NCBI GenBank assembly: GCA_947175295.1
Contig: CAMWMK010000015.1
Location: forward strand, 1 to 50,411
Direction of reading: 5' to 3'
Source: an uncultured Porphyromonadaceae bacterium
GTDB lineage: Bacteria > Bacteroidota > Bacteroidia > Bacteroidales > Muribaculaceae
DNA: 50,411 nucleotides
In this document: positions 16,321 through 22,389 of the stretch, in pieces
Numbering within the stretch: the stretch's first letter is position 1
Layout: the number at the start of each line of letters is the position of its first letter
Program-made: the position numbers and the translations under genes
Notes under the pieces: model-generated
Seen by the model: the letters and a program-made list of their open reading frames with translations, nothing else
Told to the model about the DNA's origin: nothing
Database searches by the model: none

Positions 16321-18411
16321 TTATCTTCCTCCTGCGGTCGAGCGGTCGGTGTCGCCGCTGACGTTGATAAGTTTGTTGGCTTTGCGCTTCTGGTGGCCCC
16401 ATTGCAGATTGTAGTTGACTCCGATGTAGGGCATTCGGAAGTCGGTGCGCATGTGCTGCTCGTTGGTGTTCCAATGGCTGAGATTTTTAGAGCCTTGGTC
16501 GTAATGGCCGAAGGGAAGGATGCATCCGATGGAGAAACCCCACTGCTTCCAGTTGTAGGAGAGGTCGATCATGTTTATGTCTTCCCCCCATGATATCTTC
16601 TCTCCCCAAAGGTCGCGTTGCGCCCGTATGTATTGGGCGGAAAGTGTGAAGCCCCAGTGAGACAGCTGTATTGCCGCGTTTCCGCTCCAGGCGTTGTTGG
16701 AAATGCTATAGCCCGTGCCGCGCATGCGCTCGGCCCGCCACTGCAGGTAGCCGCTCAGCATCAGCCAGTCAGGAATCACTTCGATCTGAGGCGCGAGGAA
16801 AATGGATACGTTCTGCAGGCCCCGGCTGTTCTCATATGTGGTTATAAGTCTGTCGCCATCCCATTCCAGCAGAGGGGTTATGGCATTGGGGGAAGTGAAG
16901 GCGCGTACGCCAAACTGGCCGTAGACGTGAGGTATCTGGAATTGATACCTGAGTGTCAGCATGTAGCTGTTTGATGTCTTGATGTCGGGATTGCCGATGC
17001 GCCATTGAAATCCGTCGATCTGCTGCGGTGTCGGATTGGTCTCCGCAAGTGAGGGCGTGGATTGCCATGACTCGAAATTCAATCGGAACTGATTCCGCTG
17101 ATTGAGCGAATAGGAGACGGCCGCCTGCGGGCGGAGGTTCCATGTGCTGCTGCCGAGTCCGGTCTCGCGGAAGAGAAAGTCGGTATACTGCGCGCCGAGG
17201 CCGGCAGTGAATGTGAACTTATTGACTCGCTGGAAGTATTCGGCGAAGAAATAGACCTTGTCCTGCCGCTGATGGAAAACCTCTCCTCCGAGGCTCTCAT
17301 ATACCGACTTGTTGCGGTTTGCCGTATATGCGGCTCCGGCGGTCAGTCTTGACCGGCTCCAGTTCTTGATATAGTCGGCTTCTATGGCATAGAGCTGATT
17401 GCGGTCTTTGATGTCCGTGTGGATGTCTGCGAGGTATTCGTAGGTATCGGGTAACTGCTCTATATAGTCAGAGAAAGTACGGCCCATATAGTATTGGGCC
17501 TTGAAATCCACCACGAGCATCTGCTGCCCGGCGAAGTGCTGTTCCCAATATGCCGACAGAGACGGGCGTGAGCCCTTGTCGCCCTGGACTTCCGTAAGCA
17601 ATATGTCGCGCAGATTCGCGCTTGAAGACATAAGTCCGTGATAGGCTGTCTTATTTGTGGGCTTGATGAATCCGCGGGCATCCACCACGATCACTGTCGT
17701 GTCTGGTTTTATGTAATTGTAAGTGGCCCACATATTTCCGATTGAATTGTCGATTCTGCCGCCAAGCGGTTTCTCCTCGCGGATGAGTCGGGAGCCATCG
17801 GGATAGGTGAACGTTTCCGTATAGTCGCGGTGGGCTTTGAGGTTTTCTGTCAGCTTGTATCCGCCACCTATTTCAATCTGAGAGCGGCCGAAATTGAATT
17901 TCACATTGGGGTTGTAGTTTCCCCATGCCATGTTGAGGGCCTGCATTGTATTGAGCATCAGCGAACCGCCGACTGAAGGGTTGGCCACTATGAAGTTCAG
18001 CACCGTGTTGGCGCCGTTGTATCTCAATCCGGGATTTTCAATCCATTCCACCCGCTTGATGGTGGAGGGGAGCAGGTTTTTCACTTGGTCAACGGATGCT
18101 TCGCGTCCGTTGATGCGCACTTGTACGGCCTGTCCGGCGGAGGAGATCGTGCCGAGCGCATCGCTTACGGAGAGGGAAGGTATCATGAGGTTGGCAAGTA
18201 GCTGGACACCGTTCTTGGCGTTGTCGATGGCGCTTTGTGAGGGATGGTAGACATCCATATCCGCCTTATGTATCACTTTCGGGGCTTCGATCACAATCTC
18301 GTCAAGCAGTTGGTGGGAGATGGTGTCGGGCGTTTCCGACTGGGCTAAAAGGCCGGTTGCTTTAAGCATCAGTATGCTTACGATCATTAATAAACGTTTC
18401 ATATCTTTCAT
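16321..18411 (-). CDS. TonB-receptor-like outer membrane beta-barrel protein
   Basis: A 696-residue outer membrane protein of the Bacteroidetes outer-membrane beta-barrel (OMP_b-brl_3-like) group. Signal peptide at residues 1-24 (LLMIVSILMLKATGLLAQS). A TonB-box-like LLDEIVIEAPKV is near residue 36, then a plug domain with VQVRINGREASVDQVKNLLP and VEWIENPGLRYNGANTVLNFIV. About 500 residues of alternating aromatic and polar strands follow. Unlike many relatives it lacks the N-terminal carboxypeptidase-regulatory-like domain. The ATG 18411 (MKDMKRLL) or 18402 could start it. Upstream lie TAATTTTG elements and a perfect inverted repeat at 18461-18476. No SusD partner, so the cargo is unlikely to be a SusCD glycan; a siderophore, peptide or other ligand is possible. 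Confidence 0.82.
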   Translation of the reverse strand: MKDMKRLLMIVSILMLKATGLLAQSETPDTISHQLLDEIVIEAPKVIHKADMDVYHPSQSAIDNAKNGVQLLANLMIPSLSVSDALGTISSAGQAVQVRINGREASVDQVKNLLPSTIKRVEWIENPGLRYNGANTVLNFIVANPSVGGSLMLNTMQALNMAWGNYNPNVKFNFGRSQIEIGGGYKLTENLKAHRDYTETFTYPDGSRLIREEKPLGGRIDNSIGNMWATYNYIKPDTTVIVVDARGFIKPTNKTAYHGLMSSSANLRDILLTEVQGDKGSRPSLSAYWEQHFAGQQMLVVDFKAQYYMGRTFSDYIEQLPDTYEYLADIHTDIKDRNQLYAIEADYIKNWSRSRLTAGAAYTANRNKSVYESLGGEVFHQRQDKVYFFAEYFQRVNKFTFTAGLGAQYTDFLFRETGLGSSTWNLRPQAAVSYSLNQRNQFRLNFESWQSTPSLAETNPTPQQIDGFQWRIGNPDIKTSNSYMLTLRYQFQIPHVYGQFGVRAFTSPNAITPLLEWDGDRLITTYENSRGLQNVSIFLAPQIEVIPDWLMLSGYLQWRAERMRGTGYSISNNAWSGNAAIQLSHWGFTLSAQYIRAQRDLWGEKISWGEDINMIDLSYNWKQWGFSIGCILPFGHYDQGSKNLSHWNTNEQHMRTDFRMPYIGVNYNLQWGHQKRKANKLINVSGDTDRSTAGGR

Positions 18412-18430
18412 ATTTGGAGTTTTGATTCTA

Positions 18431-18506
18431 CAAAATTAATGTATTCTGTGGTGGTTTGCCATACCCAAAAGGGTATTTTGTCTCAGGTTTTCCTGATGCA
18501 AAATTA
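18431..18506 (-). promoter_or_regulatory. Upstream region of the outer membrane protein: two -7 elements and an inverted repeat
   Basis: On the minus strand TAATTTTG occurs at 18438-18431 and again at 18506-18499, both matching TAnnTTTG, though -33 elements are weak. Between them lies ATACCC-AAAA-GGGTAT (18461-18476), a perfect palindrome just upstream of the proximal -33 position, a plausible operator. Confidence 0.45.
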
Positions 18507-18622
18507 CATTAAAATCCATTATAACTCCAAATAAAAAGGTCTAAATACAAGAAATATAACTTGCTGATAATCAATAGGTGCAGTCCTTAAAAGTCTTAAT
18601 AGGACGGTCAGATGGCTTAATG

Positions 18623-18662
18623 GGGGCTTAATTGCGGAGGAAGGCCACGATGTCTTCCTTTT
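18623..18662. repeat. 40-bp direct repeat, copy 1 (left of hip module)
   Basis: Identical over all 40 bases to 20536-20575, which is the 3' end of the LuxR-type gene and its stop codon. The match ends sharply on both sides. Copy 1 is intergenic; read on the minus strand it still encodes KEDIVAFLRN and a TAA. The two copies bracket the hipB-hipS-hipT genes. Confidence 0.95.
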
Positions 18663-18792
18663 TGGACCTTGAGCAGTATGCTATGATCGAGATGGCGGTT
18701 ATCATGAGCATATTCACAGTGTAGGGTGATTTTTGGGTATAATAGTACTTCTTGTACTTAATTTCGAGGTAAAATCCCAGTATAATGTGATT
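18628..18792 (-). pseudogene. Chimeric or remnant frame ending in the LuxR-type C-terminus
   Basis: A 54-codon open frame ends in the duplicated KEDIVAFLRN tail. Its upstream part (LGFYLEIKYKKYYYTQ and VNMLMITAISIIAYC) looks like the end of a membrane protein, not the LuxR domain. It has an internal ATG but no promoter of its own was seen, and it overlaps the hip operator region. Possibly a decayed gene joined to the repeat, possibly chance. Confidence 0.3.
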
Positions 18793-18853
18793 TTACTTGT
18801 ATGATTCATTTTTTTTTCCTAAATTTGCCATAGAATCACATTGTACTGTGATT
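18773..18853 (+). promoter_or_regulatory. hip promoter bracketed by two HipB-type operators
   Basis: Promoter TTG (18797-18799), 20 bases, TAAATTTG (18820-18827). Two inverted repeats with the same 7-6-7 layout flank it: AATCCCA-GTATAA-TGTGATT (18773-18792, upstream of -33) and AATCACA-TTGTAC-TGTGATT (18834-18853, over the start region and ending 10 bases before hipB). Their centres are 61 bases apart, about six helical turns, which would suit cooperative or looping repression by the HipB dimer. Confidence 0.75.
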
Positions 18854-18863
18854 TCAATATGTT

Positions 18864-19076
18864 ATGGATAAAAAAGAATTGGGTTATATTATAAAGACAA
18901 GGCGCAAGGCGTTGAAGATCGACCAACAAACTCTGGCACTCCTTGCAGGAGTCGGTATCAATACAGTGGTGGCGGTGGAGCGAGGAGATGGAAATCCCAA
19001 AATCTCTACCATCTTATCCCTGCTTGACACGATGGGACTTCAAATAAAGGTAATATTAAAAGATTTGGATTTATAA
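18864..19076 (+). CDS. hipB: HipB-like XRE-family antitoxin and autorepressor
   Basis: A 70-residue helix-turn-helix protein: KTRRKALKIDQQTLALLAGVGINTVVAVERGD covers helices 1-4 and the rest is the C-terminal helix LLDTMGLQIKVILKDLDL typical of HipB. By family knowledge it represses its own operon and helps restrain the kinase; the two operators at 18773-18792 and 18834-18853 are its expected sites. It lies three bases before hipS. The start at 18864 follows TTCAATATGTT with no strong Shine-Dalgarno, common in this phylum. Confidence 0.88.
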   Translation: MDKKELGYIIKTRRKALKIDQQTLALLAGVGINTVVAVERGDGNPKISTILSLLDTMGLQIKVILKDLDL

Positions 19077-19079
19077 GTT

Positions 19080-19424
19080 ATGCGACAGTGTAATGTGTTT
19101 ATAAACAGGAAATATGCGGGAATCATGACGGAAACTGATCATCCCCGTGAGTATGTTTTCAAGTATGATAAAGACTATCTTCAGACAGAGATAGAGCCTG
19201 TATGCCTTGCCATGCCTTTGAGAGAAGAGGAGTATCGATCGCCTTATCTGTTTCCGTATTTCGCCAACCTTCTCTCGGAAGGTGCAAACCGGGAACTACA
19301 GTCAAGCTACCTGCACATAGATAAGGAAGATGATTTCGGTATACTTCTTGAAACAGCCCAGTATGATACTGTGGGTATAGTGACAGTGATGCCAATATGT
19401 GAGGATAATACAACAAAGTTATGA
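19080..19424 (+). CDS. hipS: HipS-like protein: separate HipA N-terminal subdomain
   Basis: A 114-residue protein matching the N-terminal (Couple_hipA) subdomain of HipA: VFINRKYAGIMTE, then YLFPYFANLLSEGANRELQ, a signature normally fused to the kinase. Here it is its own gene, and its stop overlaps the start of the kinase gene by four bases (ATGA at 19421-19424). In the E. coli O127 HipBST system the equivalent protein HipS is the antitoxin that inhibits the kinase HipT. Same role is inferred; length is close to the HipS family. The C-terminus DDFGILLETAQYDTVGIVTV is complete, so this is a true split gene and not a frameshift. Confidence 0.85.
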   Translation: MRQCNVFINRKYAGIMTETDHPREYVFKYDKDYLQTEIEPVCLAMPLREEEYRSPYLFPYFANLLSEGANRELQSSYLHIDKEDDFGILLETAQYDTVGIVTVMPICEDNTTKL

Positions 19425-20422
19425 TTGCAATAGACAGATGTCCGTCCCTTCTGATAGAAGGACACGACACATATTCCAAGAATGCACTTAAGTATTTGTT
19501 TGACGGAAGGGAAGTCAGTCATATGCTTGGTTTTTCGTCCCCAACCTCAGATAATTTTACTACCTATACTTCCGTCAAGAACGCAGGTAGACTGTCTTTA
19601 TCGGGTGCCCAGTCAAAATTCGGACTGGTTCTGGATACTGACAGCCGGCTTCAATATTCTCCGAAGGATACTCAAAGCACCTATATACTTAAACCCCGTC
19701 CCATCGGATATCATCTGATGAATCATGATTACTGCGCCGCTAATGAAAATCTGACGATGCAGATGGCATCGCAGGTTTTTGGAATCGAGACTGCATATAA
19801 TGGACTCTGTTTTTTTGACGATGGTCAACCTGCTTATATTACCCGACGTTTTGATATACACGAAAACGGAAAATATGCCCAGGAGGATTTCGCTTCCTTG
19901 CTGGGTTTCAGTAAGGATCACGGTGGTTCTGACTTCAAGTATAACCATGGAAGCTATGAGGAGTGCGGGTACGTAATACAGACGTATGTAAATGCGGCTA
20001 TGGTCGATATGCTTCGCTTTTTCAGAGTCGTGCTTTATAACTTCATAACGCTTAATGACGATGCGCATCTCAAGAATTTTTCCCTTATAAAGAGAGGAAA
20101 GGAGTACCGGCTCTCTCCTGCATACGATCTTATCAATACATCGCTGCAGATCTATGAGCCGAGGCTTTTTGCTCTTGAGAAAGGACTCTTCAAGGAGGGT
20201 ATGCATCTATCCGATACGCGACAGATCACCTATAAGGATTTTGCGGAACTTGGCCGACGTATAGGTCTTCCCGAGAGATTGTATATGCAAGAGCTTAAGA
20301 AGTTCTCGGCTCCGAACAAGGCTGCGGATCAGCTTATCGGCAGATCATTCCTTTCATCGGAACTTAAGAAATTATACATGCAGAGTATGCACTATCGCCA
20401 GTTTATGATACGACCCAGTTGA
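19421..20422 (+). CDS. hipT: HipT-like Ser/Thr kinase toxin
   Basis: A 333-residue HipA-type kinase without the N-terminal subdomain. Visible: SLSGAQSKFGL with the S-x-S autophosphorylation motif (Ser59 and Ser61) as in HipT, ATP-binding Lys91 in YILKPRP, YITRRFDI near 139, catalytic Asp214 in LNDDAHLKNFSL, and metal-binding Asp236 in SPAYDLINT. Known relatives phosphorylate aminoacyl-tRNA synthetases (GltX for HipA, TrpS for E. coli HipT) and stop translation. Its target here is unknown. It is translationally coupled to hipS, with a convergent hairpin terminator at 20509-20534 downstream. Confidence 0.88.
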   Translation: MIAIDRCPSLLIEGHDTYSKNALKYLFDGREVSHMLGFSSPTSDNFTTYTSVKNAGRLSLSGAQSKFGLVLDTDSRLQYSPKDTQSTYILKPRPIGYHLMNHDYCAANENLTMQMASQVFGIETAYNGLCFFDDGQPAYITRRFDIHENGKYAQEDFASLLGFSKDHGGSDFKYNHGSYEECGYVIQTYVNAAMVDMLRFFRVVLYNFITLNDDAHLKNFSLIKRGKEYRLSPAYDLINTSLQIYEPRLFALEKGLFKEGMHLSDTRQITYKDFAELGRRIGLPERLYMQELKKFSAPNKAADQLIGRSFLSSELKKLYMQSMHYRQFMIRPS

Positions 20423-20508
20423 TTTCAGTGGTATTGTAAAGGCTAAGTAGATTGTTAGGCATTGGTCTGTTGAGTGAAAATGTACTTTGCAATGACGCCA
20501 TATCTGCA

Positions 20509-20534
20509 AAATCGCAAAATACACTTTGCGATTT
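20509..20534. terminator. Hairpin between hipT and the LuxR-type gene
   Basis: AAATCGCAAA (20509-20518) and TTTGCGATTT (20525-20534) form a perfect 10-bp stem with a 6-base loop between two convergent genes. A and T runs on both sides fit a bidirectional terminator. It abuts the 40-bp repeat copy 2. Confidence 0.75.
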
Positions 20535-20535
20535 C

Positions 20536-20575
20536 GGGGCTTAATTGCGGAGGAAGGCCACGATGTCTTCCTTTT
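20536..20575. repeat. 40-bp direct repeat, copy 2 (3' end of LuxR-type gene)
   Basis: Perfect copy of 18623-18662. It covers the last 11 codons including the TAA of the LuxR-type gene plus five bases beyond. Confidence 0.95.
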
Positions 20576-22190
20576 CGGGCACTCCGAGTTTCTTGCGGAT
20601 CGAGGATTTGCGGACGTAGATTGTCGAGGTAGTCTGGGCGGTTATGACACTGATTTCCTTTGTCGAGAATCCCGCTACCATGAGTACGATAATCTGCTCC
20701 TCCTTCAATGTGAGGGAGCCGCCATATTGATTATGTAGCTTCGTGTAGAATCCGGAATACAGGGTGTCGATAATCTCAAAGACATTTTTCCAGTCTACCA
20801 GTTCTCCATTTGTCTCTCCATTGAGTGAAGAGATCTTGCGGAGCATCTCACGGTTCTGTTCGGTGGGAGTCTCGGCTACCATCTTGATGATGCCGAGCTG
20901 CCTCAGCATCACGCTTCGCAGTGCCGGGGAATCCGTAACGACGGATTCTTTTGGTGCTGGTGCGGACTTATATTCGTCTACCATTTTCTGGAGAGCCTCA
21001 ATGCGTTCCTCCTTTTCGCGCTCACGCTGGCGGCGGACCATGATGATCCATCCCGCTCCGGCGGCGACCAATAGAGCGACGATTCCTATTATCAGGATTA
21101 TCACCGTCTTGCGCTGGCTTTCTGCCTTAAGTGTGAGAGCCCGGCTTTCCTGAAGCAGCGCGCCGCGCTCGGATTCCCATTGCGAGGCCTTCATGCGGTT
21201 GAACCGCTCATCCTGGCGGTTGTTAAGTCCGTTGATATGCGTCAGCCTCAGGCGACCGTTGCGTCTGAAGTCGATCATCGCATGGAGAAGGTTGCTGTAG
21301 CTGCGGTAGTATGCATCATCAGCCTTCCTTAATGTCAAGGCGATACTGTCGCCAACGGCAAGATGACTCGATGCGCTCTTGAGATCGCCTGTGTTGAGCG
21401 CGTTGATGGCATATTGAAAATAGAGATAGTCGGCAGCTCCGTTTTCCGGACCGGCTTTACGGAAGATATCCTTTATCAGGGCATCGCTTTCGGCAGTGCG
21501 GCCTGCCTCGGTGAGCAACTGTGCCCGTTCAATCTCAAAGATGAAATCCTTATTATCCCATTTGTTTATACGGGCATAATCGATAAGCTCATCAATGAGC
21601 AAGAGGGCGGAATCGATCTCTTCGGCGTATTCATATCCCATTAAAAGCAGATATTTAGCCTCCATCTTCCTAAGGGAATCAGTCTCGAGACCATATAGCT
21701 TTTTTGTCAAAGGAATCAGCTGGCGTCCCTGATATTCTGCTGCTCCGAGCAGTACGCGAGTCCTCAACGTCTGCACCATTACCGAATCGGGCACATCTGG
21801 AAGGCTGACAAGGGAATCGAGCATGGCGATGGCTCCGGGAGTATCGCCAACCCAGAACCTATACCATGCGAACGCCATACCGCTTCTGACATCCTTTACT
21901 ATGTCTTTGCCACGATAATAACTGTGGGCAAACGATATAAGGGAATCGGAGATCATGGAACGGTTGCACCTCATATGTCCGTAAGCCTTAAGATAGACAT
22001 ACCTTGCCCTCAGGGAGTCGGCATCAATATCAGACAGATCCATGGCGTCAAGTAATGTCAAGGCGCTGTCGGCGTTGACAGTCATCACCCTTTCAATCTC
22101 ATCCAGATTCTTGTCGTAGCGGGATGATGGTCCGGAGCAGGAAGCGATAACTGAAATGACGACTATTATCAATATATATATGTGTTTCAT
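20541..22190 (-). CDS. Membrane-anchored TPR protein with LuxR-type DNA-binding domain
   Basis: A regulator of about 549 residues with three parts. The start is ATG 22190 (MKHIYILIIVVISVIASCSG): a lipoprotein signal with Cys near residue 18, preferred over the in-frame upstream start at 22310. A helical repeat region of TPR type (about 30-340) follows, then a single membrane helix VIILIIGIVALLVAAGAGW near 380 and a coiled coil RREREKEERIEALQKMV. The C-terminal LuxR helix-turn-helix is LTLKEEQIIVLMVAGFSTKE and on to IYVRKSSIRKKLGVPEKEDI. This architecture is common in Bacteroidales and is thought to sense a signal on the periplasmic side. Target genes unknown. A TAATTTTG -7 element lies at 22231-22224. 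Confidence 0.85.
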   Translation of the reverse strand: MKHIYILIIVVISVIASCSGPSSRYDKNLDEIERVMTVNADSALTLLDAMDLSDIDADSLRARYVYLKAYGHMRCNRSMISDSLISFAHSYYRGKDIVKDVRSGMAFAWYRFWVGDTPGAIAMLDSLVSLPDVPDSVMVQTLRTRVLLGAAEYQGRQLIPLTKKLYGLETDSLRKMEAKYLLLMGYEYAEEIDSALLLIDELIDYARINKWDNKDFIFEIERAQLLTEAGRTAESDALIKDIFRKAGPENGAADYLYFQYAINALNTGDLKSASSHLAVGDSIALTLRKADDAYYRSYSNLLHAMIDFRRNGRLRLTHINGLNNRQDERFNRMKASQWESERGALLQESRALTLKAESQRKTVIILIIGIVALLVAAGAGWIIMVRRQREREKEERIEALQKMVDEYKSAPAPKESVVTDSPALRSVMLRQLGIIKMVAETPTEQNREMLRKISSLNGETNGELVDWKNVFEIIDTLYSGFYTKLHNQYGGSLTLKEEQIIVLMVAGFSTKEISVITAQTTSTIYVRKSSIRKKLGVPEKEDIVAFLRN

Positions 22191-22223
22191 AAGGTGGGTT
22201 TCAGAGGCATTGGTATTCGGATG

Positions 22224-22231
22224 CAAAATTA
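22224..22231 (-). promoter_or_regulatory. Probable -7 element of the LuxR-type gene
   Basis: TAATTTTG followed by CATCC on the minus strand, 34 bases before the ATG at 22190. No TTG at the expected -33 position, so only half of the consensus is met. Confidence 0.5.
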
Positions 22232-22266
22232 CGAAAAATTTTTCATTATATTGGGAAAAATGATTG

Positions 22267-22306
22267 TAAAATGACTTCCGGGCGGGATTCCGGAAGATTC
22301 GTACAG
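22267..22306. repeat. 40-nt segment 88% identical to part of the RecQ-UvrD gene
   Basis: By eye 35 of 40 bases match 14092-14131 in the helicase gene (shared start TAAAATGACTTCCGG, shared end CGTACAG). Both can be read as K-M-T-S-G-x-D-x-G. Flanks do not match. In this copy CTTCCGG and CCGGAAG also form a hairpin. Confidence 0.7.
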
Positions 22307-22324
22307 GCATTGGCCTGCTGGAAG

Positions 22325-22366
22325 AAAATATCCGGATGTCCGCTTATGTGGGTATCCGGATATTTT
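22325..22366 (-). terminator. Terminator after the AAA+ ATPase gene
   Basis: Perfect 13-bp stem AAAATATCCGGAT (22325-22337) with its complement at 22354-22366. On the minus strand the stem runs out into TTTTCTTCC. It lies 24 bases beyond the stop of the ATPase gene. Confidence 0.8.
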
Positions 22367-22389
22367 GGTCATGTGGGGTGGTGTGGGAG

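Noticed and set aside
19080..20422. hipS and hipT as one hipA gene broken by a frameshift
   Set aside because: Clean stop/start ATGA overlap, complete C- and N-termini, and the known HipBST architecture argue for two real genes.
22191..22310. Longer N-terminus for the LuxR-type regulator (start 22310)
   Set aside because: Would place the promoter element inside the gene and push the lipoprotein signal to residue 41; the ATG at 22190 gives a standard signal.
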